Shown: one piece after another, positions 1 to 5,589 of the stretch
How positions within the stretch are numbered: the first letter of the stretch is position 1
Layout: each line of letters starts with the position of its first letter
Assembly: GCA_964495805.1 (NCBI GenBank)
Contig: CAZBWV010000097.1
Span: forward strand, 1 to 5,589
Origin: JALXCH01 sp964495805
Lineage (GTDB): Bacteria; Calditrichota; Calditrichia; RBG-13-44-9
Length of the DNA stretch: 5,589 bases
Reading direction: 5' to 3'
Notes under the pieces: generated by a model
Database searches by the model: none
The model's input: the letters and a program-made list of their open reading frames with translations, nothing else
What the model was told of the DNA's origin: nothing
Translations under genes and position numbers: made by a program

Positions 1-1
1 T

Positions 2-895
2 ATTGATGAGGTACGTATTAAAAATGTAGCTGTTGATCCGGCAGATTTGCATTACCATAAGACGGACCTTCCTTACACGGCTGATGCAAATACAGCAATT
101 CTTTTTCATTTTGATGAAGGTTCTGGGAGTACCACCCAGAATTCGGCCAGTGTTTCTCCCGCCGATACAGCACGATTGGGACATGATGGTCCTGGTGATG
201 CCGCTGAACCGGTCTGGCGTCCCTGGAATTACAACGGGTCCGACCTCTCCCTCCCCGTTGAACTCACCTCTTTTGCTGTTCTACCTGGGGATAATCAGGC
301 AATCCTACAGTGGACCACCCAGAGCGAGGTGGAAAACATAGGCTTTGAAGTGTATCGGGCCAGTGAGGAAAATGGAAATTACCTGATGATTGCCTCGTAC
401 GAGAACACTCCGTCTCTGAAGGGGAGTGGAAACACCAACACTGCCCGGCAATATACTTTTACCGACCACAACGTATTAAACGGGCAGATTTACTGGTATA
501 AGCTGGCGGCGGTGGGAATGAACGGCCAGCGCCATTTCTTCGGCCCGGTTTCAGTGATTCCCAATAAAAGTGGCACCAATTTAACCCAACTGGAAAATAT
601 ACCGGAAACATTTGCACTTCACCAGAACTTCCCCAATCCGTTTAACCCGAGCACAACCATTCATTTCGATATCCCACACAATCGCGCCGGAGCCACCATG
701 GTGACGCTGACCATCTACGATGTAATGGGGCATAAGGTTCGCACATTGGTAAAGGACGCCCTGCCAGCGGGTTCATACAAAGTGATCTGGGATGGAACCA
801 ATGATAATGGCGAAAGGGTTGCCAGCGGTGTTTACCTGTACAATATGCACACGGATAAATTCTCTTCCACCCATAAAATGATGCTGGTCCGGTAA
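2..895 (+). CDS. C-terminal part of a secreted multidomain protein (LamG end, FnIII-like, T9SS/FlgD-like sorting domain); 5' partial
   Basis: The frame is open from the first base, so the gene starts outside the window; 297 residues are visible. Residues 1-6 (IDEVRI) match the last strand of LamG/concanavalin-like domains. Residues 28-75 (DANT...HFDEGSG...VWRPW) resemble the short segment that often follows or restarts a LamG fold. Residues 84-188 start with LPVELTSF and contain LQWTTQSEVENIGFEVYRA, typical of the FnIII-like module next to T9SS tails. Residues 201-297 carry NFPNPFNP (209-216) and a FlgD-like Ig module (YDVMGHKVRTLV, WDGTNDNGERVASGVYLY), ending in MMLVR before TAA. By family knowledge this tail directs export through T9SS and surface anchoring or release. 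No catalytic domain is visible, so the activity, if any, lies upstream. The TTG at 47 is not a believable start because homologous-looking sequence continues before it. A strong terminator follows 12 bases after the stop. Confidence 0.9.
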   Translation: MDEVRIKNVAVDPADLHYHKTDLPYTADANTAILFHFDEGSGSTTQNSASVSPADTARLGHDGPGDAAEPVWRPWNYNGSDLSLPVELTSFAVLPGDNQAILQWTTQSEVENIGFEVYRASEENGNYLMIASYENTPSLKGSGNTNTARQYTFTDHNVLNGQIYWYKLAAVGMNGQRHFFGPVSVIPNKSGTNLTQLENIPETFALHQNFPNPFNPSTTIHFDIPHNRAGATMVTLTIYDVMGHKVRTLVKDALPAGSYKVIWDGTNDNGERVASGVYLYNMHTDKFSSTHKMMLVR

Positions 896-907
896 ACAAG
901 GAACTTA

Positions 908-945
908 CGTCCGGGAAGAGGAAATCTTCCCGGACGATTTTTTTT
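908..945 (+). terminator. Rho-independent terminator of the first gene
   Basis: A perfect 12-bp stem (CGTCCGGGAAGA at 908-919 with TCTTCCCGGACG at 925-936) closes a 5-nt GGAAA loop. One A and then eight T residues (938-945) follow. It lies 12 bases after the TAA of the first gene. The GC-rich stem and direct T-tract make this a standard intrinsic terminator, so the next gene probably needs its own promoter. Confidence 0.93.
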
Positions 946-962
946 GGGGTGAAAAAATTATT

Positions 963-1059
963 CAACAATTCTCAACAACCAACATCGAACGGCATATTCA
1001 GGTAACTCAAAATTCATGGTTCTAATTGATGTAAAGGTGTTTGATGTTGGGAATTGTTG
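963..1059 (+). repeat. Long imperfect inverted repeat in the leader of the 1090-4275 gene
   Basis: Arms 963-977 and 1045-1059 pair over 15 positions, 14 Watson-Crick and one T972/G1050 that would be a G-U wobble in RNA. Pairing resumes inside after a weak 3-nt zone: 981-986 with 1036-1041, six pairs including one G-U. The unpaired centre is 987-1035. The right arm ends 18 bases before the Shine-Dalgarno sequence. It could be a structured 5' leader, a palindromic binding region or a small mobile-element relic; the sequence does not decide. I found no convincing promoter hexamers or Bacteroidetes-type TAnnTTTG box in this gap. Confidence 0.6.
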
Positions 1060-1076
1060 TACGCAAACCATAAATC

Positions 1077-1084
1077 AAGGGAGG
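1077..1084 (+). promoter_or_regulatory. Ribosome binding site fixing the ATG at 1090
   Basis: AAGGGAGG lies 5 bases before ATG 1090 and is a strong Shine-Dalgarno match. It favours this ATG over the in-frame TTG at 1054, which lies within the right arm of the leader inverted repeat and would place 12 unlikely residues before the signal peptide. Confidence 0.88.
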
Positions 1085-1089
1085 CCCTG

Positions 1090-4000
1090 ATGAATCGATC
1101 CATGATTGTTTTGATCATCGTTTTGGCTTTTGCATTAACGATCTCTGCGCAGAATACTCTGTCTATCCTTTTGGTGGATGACGATAATTACTCCTCTCCC
1201 GATCACATTACCCGCATCGAAACAGCAATTACCGACGCCGGTTATACCTACGATCTGTTCAACGCACAGGATAGTTCCGCTTCCCCTGCTGCTACATTCA
1301 TGCAGAATTACGACCTGGTGATCTGGTATACCGCAAACGATGGGGTAGGCCAATATTTCTGGCACGACGGAACCAGCTTCAACACAGACAACCCGGAAGT
1401 GATAACCTATCTGGATAACGGTGGTATGATGTGGATTATGGGAAATGATATTCTGTACGATCGCTATGGAGGAGCACCGGACACTTTTCAGGTGGGCGAT
1501 TTTGTGTACGACTATCTGGGCGTTTCCAGTTACGATGTGCAATCCAAAGTCAACGATGGGGGAACCGGTGTGCCCATGCTGTTAAAAGTTCCCGGACAGA
1601 GTATGACCACCCTGGATACTGTGCGCTGGTATTTTTCCTCCGGGGGCCTGTGGTATGCGGATGGTTGCACGTTAACCCCCAATGCTGTACCGGTGTACGA
1701 ATTCGGCGATTCTTCCTACATTCTGGCCGGATATATCACCTCAATTTACAACGAAGTGGGTACCGGCAAAATTTTAAGCTGCTTCTGGGATGCCTATTAT
1801 ATGGATAGCCAGGCAAATCGGGCTACGTTGTTCCAGGGAATTCTGGACTGGTTTGCTGCCCACAAACCGCAACCCCCAACTGCGTTTAACCTCCAGGCAC
1901 CGGTTAACGGTTCAGAAATCTGGCTGAATTACCCCACCGATGAGGTGTATTTTTATTGGTCACCCAGCAGCGACCCCCTGGGTGGTTCGGTGAGTTATGA
2001 ATTGTGGATTGCCTCGGATTCTTCCCTCACGACTGTAATGGGAACATTTCCCGCCACGACCAATCAGGCTGTGCTGGATACAGCCGACCTCTGGCCCCTG
2101 TTCCAGAATAATGACACGCTGGATGTGTGGTGGAGTGTGAAAGCCATCAGTAACTATGGAATTACCTGGGCTTCGGATACTTTTGCGCTTCGCCTGGTGG
2201 AAAATATTAACGAACCACCACTTCCCTTTGCATTGCTCTCCCCACCCGACCAATCCGTCTGGGTTGTTGCAGAAGATTCAATGGAAACCTTTACCTTCCT
2301 GTGGGAAAGTTCCCAGGAACCGGATATGGACCCGGTATTCTATCACTTTTACTTACGCGCACCGGATCCGACAGAACTAAATCTGATTGACACGGTGGTT
2401 ACTGATACAACCATTTCGTTTACCACGGCACAGTTTTTATCTCTGTTTACTTACCTGGGAACGGACACCATTAATGCCAACTGGGCGGTTACAGTAAGCG
2501 ATAGCGAATATATTGCTGCTTCGCTGGATACGTTTGATCTGACCTTGATTAAAATTCCCCACGTAAACCAGCCTCCACTCCCATTCACCATGCTGAATCC
2601 CCCGAACGGTTCCGATGTGCTCATCGATTCCCTGAACCAGGAAGTACCGTTCGTATGGGAATCCACCACCGATCCGGAAGGGGATTCGCTTTATTACACG
2701 TTCAGCATATTTCTAACCACTGCCAGTGGGGATTCTCAGATTGCTTATGCTGCTCTGCCGGATACCAGTTTAATCATGTACGGAACAAATTTTGTGAATC
2801 TGTTTGGTGTATATGGCGATACACTGATGTGTTACTGGACGGTGCACGCCATAGATGTTTATTACAATGTAACCGTAGCGGATACGTTTTACCTGAATAT
2901 CATCGAAAATATTGCCGAAATGCCATCTCCACCGGTGCTGCTCTATCCGCAACCGGACAAAAAACTATTTTTCCGGGAAAACAGTTCCACCGCTTACACA
3001 TTCTTCTGGCACAGCTCCACCGATCCGGACAATGATCCGCTGATGTATTTCCTGATTCTGGCAACGCCCTCGGATAGCATGGTGTACAGTACCATTACGG
3101 CAGATACGTTTGCGACAGTGGATATCGGCAGCTATCTGAATAGCACCGGTGAGGATTCGGTGCATCTCCAGTGGAATGTTGTGACTTATGACGGTGTTTA
3201 TCAGGTACTGGCCAGCAACGGACCGCGACAGCTTACCCATGTAAAGCAAAATATCTCACTGCTTTTTGTGGATGACGACAATTACAGCAATCACGAAAGC
3301 TACCTGTACGATGCATTGAATCACATTGGGGTACAATATGATGTGTTCGATTGCGGTGCTCTGAACGGTGGGGATACCGTGGAGTTTATTCCCGATTACC
3401 AGACTCTGGAGCCTTATGACCTGGTGCTCTGGTTTACCGGAAACGACGGAGTTGGATTGGCACTGTGGAATGGGGAAGATACCCTGAATTATGAATTGAA
3501 GGATTACCTGGACAATGGTGGCCGGTTGTGGATGAGTGGAAACGATTATCTGTACGATTTGTACGGTGGTGCACCGGATACCTTTCAGGTGGGCGATTTT
3601 GTGTACGATTATTTCGGGATCTCCTCGTACGATGCCCAGAGTAAAGTGGATGACGGTGGTACCGGTGTCCCCATGCTGATTCGCGACCCTGCCTGCGGTA
3701 TTACCACGCTGGATACCATCGACTGGCGTTACAGCGGTCTGTGGTACGTGGATGCAGTAACACCGATCCCCGAAGCAAGTGTAATTTATCGCATGGGGCC
3801 ATCCTCCTATGCTCTGGCCGATATGCCCGCTGCGGTGTATTACAATACACCAACGTTTATGACGGTGACATTCTATTTCAATATGCGACAGATTGAGACT
3901 TCCAACTATTATCAGAAGTTAGAACAGTTAACTGCCGATATGATTGCCTGGATCCAGCAGGTCAATCCGGCAGTGGGGTTTGCGCACGGGAACACAGGTC

Positions 4001-4275
4001 CGGAGATTCCGGAAGTATTCGCGGTGCATCCGAATTATCCCAACCCGTTCAATCCTACCACCACCATTGCATACGATTTACCCCGCAGCGGAAAGGTGGA
4101 AGTATCGGTTTACAACATTCTGGGTCAGAAGGTGGCAACTCTGGTGAACGGTGCCCAGAAGGCGGGACGCTATAAAGTTCAGGTCGATGCTTCGCAATGG
4201 GCATCCGGTCTGTATTTCTTCCGGGTGCAGTATGATGGGCAACAGGTGGTACGGAAGATGTTGCTGGTGAAGTAG
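1090..4275 (+). CDS. Secreted protein with two GATase-like domains flanking four Ig-like repeats and a T9SS sorting domain
   Basis: 1061 residues, TAG stop. Residues 1-20 form a signal peptide (NR near the start, hydrophobic core, likely cut after ISA). Domain A1 (about 24-257) and A2 (about 721-957) are copies of a Rossmann-like module resembling inactive class I glutamine amidotransferase or ThuA-like domains: VDDDNYS at 29-35 and 727-733, YDLV[IL]W[YF]T.NDGVG from 74 and 776, YLDNGG..W..GND from 107 and 806. No Cys stands at the expected nucleophile elbow, so binding or structure is more likely than catalysis. Between them are four Ig-like repeats: about 260-372, 373-490, 491-607, 608-720. 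The C-terminal domain (about 976-1061) has NYPNPFNPTTTIAYDLP, YNILGQKVATLV, ASGLYFF and a final RKMLLVK, the T9SS type A pattern. It is expected to be exported and cell-surface or extracellular. Function unknown. It is flanked by a terminator upstream and hairpins downstream, so it may be monocistronic. Confidence 0.93.
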   Translation: MNRSMIVLIIVLAFALTISAQNTLSILLVDDDNYSSPDHITRIETAITDAGYTYDLFNAQDSSASPAATFMQNYDLVIWYTANDGVGQYFWHDGTSFNTDNPEVITYLDNGGMMWIMGNDILYDRYGGAPDTFQVGDFVYDYLGVSSYDVQSKVNDGGTGVPMLLKVPGQSMTTLDTVRWYFSSGGLWYADGCTLTPNAVPVYEFGDSSYILAGYITSIYNEVGTGKILSCFWDAYYMDSQANRATLFQGILDWFAAHKPQPPTAFNLQAPVNGSEIWLNYPTDEVYFYWSPSSDPLGGSVSYELWIASDSSLTTVMGTFPATTNQAVLDTADLWPLFQNNDTLDVWWSVKAISNYGITWASDTFALRLVENINEPPLPFALLSPPDQSVWVVAEDSMETFTFLWESSQEPDMDPVFYHFYLRAPDPTELNLIDTVVTDTTISFTTAQFLSLFTYLGTDTINANWAVTVSDSEYIAASLDTFDLTLIKIPHVNQPPLPFTMLNPPNGSDVLIDSLNQEVPFVWESTTDPEGDSLYYTFSIFLTTASGDSQIAYAALPDTSLIMYGTNFVNLFGVYGDTLMCYWTVHAIDVYYNVTVADTFYLNIIENIAEMPSPPVLLYPQPDKKLFFRENSSTAYTFFWHSSTDPDNDPLMYFLILATPSDSMVYSTITADTFATVDIGSYLNSTGEDSVHLQWNVVTYDGVYQVLASNGPRQLTHVKQNISLLFVDDDNYSNHESYLYDALNHIGVQYDVFDCGALNGGDTVEFIPDYQTLEPYDLVLWFTGNDGVGLALWNGEDTLNYELKDYLDNGGRLWMSGNDYLYDLYGGAPDTFQVGDFVYDYFGISSYDAQSKVDDGGTGVPMLIRDPACGITTLDTIDWRYSGLWYVDAVTPIPEASVIYRMGPSSYALADMPAAVYYNTPTFMTVTFYFNMRQIETSNYYQKLEQLTADMIAWIQQVNPAVGFAHGNTGPEIPEVFAVHPNYPNPFNPTTTIAYDLPRSGKVEVSVYNILGQKVATLVNGAQKAGRYKVQVDASQWASGLYFFRVQYDGQQVVRKMLLVK
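1465..1578 (+). repeat. Conserved block of GATase-like domain A1 (copy 1 of 2)
   Basis: Encodes residues 126-163, beginning YGGAPDTFQVGDFVYDY and ending DGGTGVPM. It matches residues 825-862 at 34 of 38 positions. Bases 1486-1511 are identical to 3583-3608 (26 bp). The rest of the two domains is clearly more divergent. Confidence 0.9.
1867..3249 (+). repeat. Four tandem Ig-like (FnIII/cadherin-like) protein repeats
   Basis: Four units of about 113-118 residues. Each opens with a proline-rich [PNEQ]-x-P-P element, then an aromatic-x-W-x-S-[ST]-x-[DE]-P signature (FYWSPSSDP, FLWESSQEP, FVWESTTDP, FFWHSSTDP). Each unit also has a later W that belongs to W.V or W.[SAN]V, followed by a D-T-F or similar strand. 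Units 2 and 3 begin INEPPLPF and VNQPPLPF. They probably form a stalk spacing the two GATase-like domains. DNA identity is low, so the duplication is old. Confidence 0.85.
3562..3675 (+). repeat. Conserved block of GATase-like domain A2 (copy 2 of 2)
   Basis: Encodes residues 825-862, the partner of residues 126-163. The four differences are L/F, V/I, V/A and N/D, all mild. The 26-bp identical tract is at 3583-3608. Confidence 0.9.
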
Positions 4276-4299
4276 TTGAATGCGGATGATCTGACGACA

Positions 4300-4375
4300 G
4301 GCAGGTGGGGGAAATCAATTTTACCCGACCTGCCAGGTTTTCATTCGGTGGAATGAAAACCTGCCACAGCCTTTT
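4300..4375 (+). terminator. Tandem hairpins after the 1090-4275 gene; possible transcription end
   Basis: Hairpin 1 pairs GGCAGGT (4300-4306) with ACCTGCC (4328-4334), plus three G-C pairs beyond one G/G mismatch. Hairpin 2 is a perfect 13-bp stem, 4334-4346 with 4351-4363, and a GGTG loop. ACCTGCC recurs at 4359-4365, so the left arm of hairpin 1 can pair with either copy. Only a weak CTTTT (4371-4375) follows, 7 bases after the second stem, so intrinsic termination is plausible but not clear-cut. A protein-binding palindrome or a 3' stabilising structure are alternatives. The remaining gap, 4376-4459, holds nothing I can support. Confidence 0.5.
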
Positions 4376-4459
4376 CCAGATGTACGCTCGTTTACAACTT
4401 CACGATGACTGAATCAAGGAAAATTAGCCTACACGGATGTACTACCATTATTCAATTTC

Positions 4460-4463
4460 AGGA
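4460..4463 (+). promoter_or_regulatory. Probable ribosome binding site for the protease gene
   Basis: AGGA lies 7 bases before ATG 4471. It is short but well placed. No other in-frame ATG lies just upstream, and the signal peptide begins directly at this ATG. Confidence 0.6.
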
Positions 4464-4470
4464 TGCTGCC

Positions 4471-5589
4471 ATGCGAAAGCGCATCCCTCTATTCTTTTTG
4501 GGAATTTTGTTGCTGGTTATGCCCCTTCCGGCCCGGGAAATAGAATTAACCGAAGCCCGGAAAGCAGCAGTAGTCTGGTTGAACCAATCGGTGGCGTTCC
4601 AGCGACTGGCTCGTTCCGGAAGGCGTTATCAACTAATCAATCAGGGAAAGTCGGAGCAGGGCGTATTTGTTCTGAGGAATCAGGATGTTTCCGGGCCACT
4701 GGGGTATGTGTTTAATTTGCAACCGGGTGGATTTATCGTGTTGCCAGCGGACGACCGCCTGAAACCGGTACTGGCTTACTCCGAAGTCACCATATTCGAT
4801 ACCACGGGAATTCCGGAAAATATTCTTCTGGATTATCTGATAGTGGATTTGACCCAGCGTTTTCGGGCTTTGCAGCAAAACGCCATTGCTCAAACGTATG
4901 CCGATAGTGCACGGCAGATGTGGAAGCATTTGCTGGAGGGGACTCTCTCTCCCGCTGCTCCGCAACCTCAGCCAGAGTACAATGTGGAAATTGGACCACT
5001 CATCGAAACTCACTGGACTCAGGGAATACAGGGTGGGTACAACGTATTTAATTACTACACACCCAACCACTATTCCTGCGGCTGTGTGGCGCTGGCTATG
5101 GCTCAGTTGCTCAAATATTACGATTGGCCGCCGGTGGGGACACGTTCCCATTCCTACTACGAAAACGGTCGCTACCATTATGTAGATTTCAGTTCCACCT
5201 ACTATCAGTGGGGATTGATGCTTTACACCTACTCTTACGGCTCTCGTTCCGCCAATCGCAAAGCGGCGGGACGACTAACCTACCATTGTGGTGTTGCGGT
5301 GGACATGGAATACGGCTACAACGGTTCTACCGCCTCCACTCAGGATGTTCCCTACGCGCTTTACACATATTTCCGACATTCCGGTGTTTACGTGTATCGC
5401 AGCAGCAGTACCTTCTGGAGCCGATTAAACGATAATTTGCTGGACCGGCGTCCCACTCAGCTTTCTATTAAAAGTAGCAGTGGTGTAGGGCATTCCGTTA
5501 ATGTGGATGGCATCCGTTACAATTATGGCGGAACCAAATATTACCACCTGAACATGGGCTGGGGTGGCAGTGGCGATGCCTGGTACGAC
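4471..5589 (+). CDS. Peptidase C10 (streptopain-like) secreted cysteine protease precursor; 3' partial
   Basis: The frame is open for 373 codons from ATG 4471 to the window edge. Residues 1-21 are a signal peptide (MRKR, then a hydrophobic stretch, likely cut after PLPA). Residues about 24-115 match the inhibitory propeptide of this family: ARKAAVVWLNQS, then GYVFNLQPGGFIVLPADDRLKPVLAYSE. The protease domain starts near 170 (EIGPLIETHWTQG, a conserved opening that precedes the Cys). The nucleophile is Cys205 in CGCVALAMAQLLKYYDWP. The family motif CGVAVDMEYG is at 273-282. The catalytic His is His341 in GHSVNVDG, and MGWGGSGDAWY (362-372) matches the GWGG segment after it. By family knowledge it is made as a zymogen and activated outside the cell by propeptide removal. 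The N-terminal two motifs and both catalytic residues are intact. A C-terminal T9SS domain is expected beyond the window, as in related FCB proteins (inference). Confidence 0.93.
   Translation, partial: MRKRIPLFFLGILLLVMPLPAREIELTEARKAAVVWLNQSVAFQRLARSGRRYQLINQGKSEQGVFVLRNQDVSGPLGYVFNLQPGGFIVLPADDRLKPVLAYSEVTIFDTTGIPENILLDYLIVDLTQRFRALQQNAIAQTYADSARQMWKHLLEGTLSPAAPQPQPEYNVEIGPLIETHWTQGIQGGYNVFNYYTPNHYSCGCVALAMAQLLKYYDWPPVGTRSHSYYENGRYHYVDFSSTYYQWGLMLYTYSYGSRSANRKAAGRLTYHCGVAVDMEYGYNGSTASTQDVPYALYTYFRHSGVYVYRSSSTFWSRLNDNLLDRRPTQLSIKSSSGVGHSVNVDGIRYNYGGTKYYHLNMGWGGSGDAWYD

Noticed and set aside
642..968. Minus-strand open frame of 108 codons
   Set aside because: It overlaps the sorting domain of the first gene and the terminator, and its translation shows no recognisable domain, so it is a shadow frame.
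1026..1047. Direct repeat TTGATGT at 1026-1032 and 1041-1047 as an operator
   Set aside because: The copies are only 7 bp in an AT-rich stretch, and the second is part of the inverted-repeat arm; chance is a sufficient explanation.
1054..1089. Upstream in-frame TTG start for the double-GATase gene, adding 12 residues
   Set aside because: The TTG lies in the inverted-repeat arm with no ribosome binding site. ATG 1090 has AAGGGAGG 5 bases upstream and opens directly into a signal peptide.
1174..1194. VDDDNYS as a response-regulator receiver motif
   Set aside because: The protein has a signal peptide and T9SS tail, no conserved receiver Asp/Lys pattern follows, and the motif recurs in the second GATase-like copy.
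4391..4440. TTTACA at 4391-4396 as a -35 promoter box for the protease gene
   Set aside because: No acceptable -10 hexamer at 16-18 bases downstream, and promoters in FCB bacteria often do not follow this consensus.
4437..4715. Plus-strand open frame of 92 codons starting before the protease ATG
   Set aside because: It is out of frame with the protease, lacks a ribosome binding site and family signature, and is explained as a shadow.
4633..5178. Minus-strand open frame of 181 codons opposite the protease gene
   Set aside because: The + strand here encodes a clear C10 propeptide and catalytic Cys region; the antisense translation has no recognisable motif.

Overview
The window carries three genes on the + strand, separated by gaps of about 195 bp. 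All three look like secreted proteins of a bacterium with a type IX secretion system (T9SS). The first two end in C-terminal domains with the N-[YF]-P-N-P-F-N-P signature followed by a FlgD-like or T9SS type A sorting module. The third is a papain-fold protease of the streptopain (C10) family that runs off the right edge. This signature, with LamG, FnIII-like and GATase-like modules and roughly balanced base composition (judged by eye), points to the Fibrobacteres-Chlorobi-Bacteroidetes (FCB) group. A candidate lineage such as Calditrichota/KSB1, Marinimicrobia, Zixibacteria or Cloacimonadota fits better than Bacteroidetes proper. The lineage is inference and cannot be fixed from this window.

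Layout: (1) 2-895 is the 3' end of a multidomain surface or secreted protein: LamG end, FDEGSG linker, FnIII-like domain, sorting domain. (2) 908-945 is a textbook intrinsic terminator. (3) 963-1059 is a long imperfect inverted repeat in the leader of the next gene, just before a good ribosome binding site. (4) 1090-4275 is a 1061-residue secreted protein with a symmetric plan: signal peptide, GATase-like domain A, four Ig-like repeats, second copy of domain A, sorting domain. (5) 4300-4375 holds two abutting hairpins that share a heptamer, probably the end of that transcript. (6) 4471-5589 is the N-terminal part of a C10-type cysteine protease with signal peptide, inhibitory propeptide and both catalytic residues visible; its reading frame has no stop before the window ends.

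The genes do not look like one tight operon: the first is closed off by a strong terminator and the gaps are long. They look like neighbouring T9SS cargo genes, individually transcribed, with products expected outside the cell or on its surface. I see no mobile element, CRISPR array, tRNA or rRNA, and no convincing new defence or metabolic system. The most unusual items are the A-B4-A architecture with a strongly conserved block in both A copies, and the two unexplained intergenic foldback structures.
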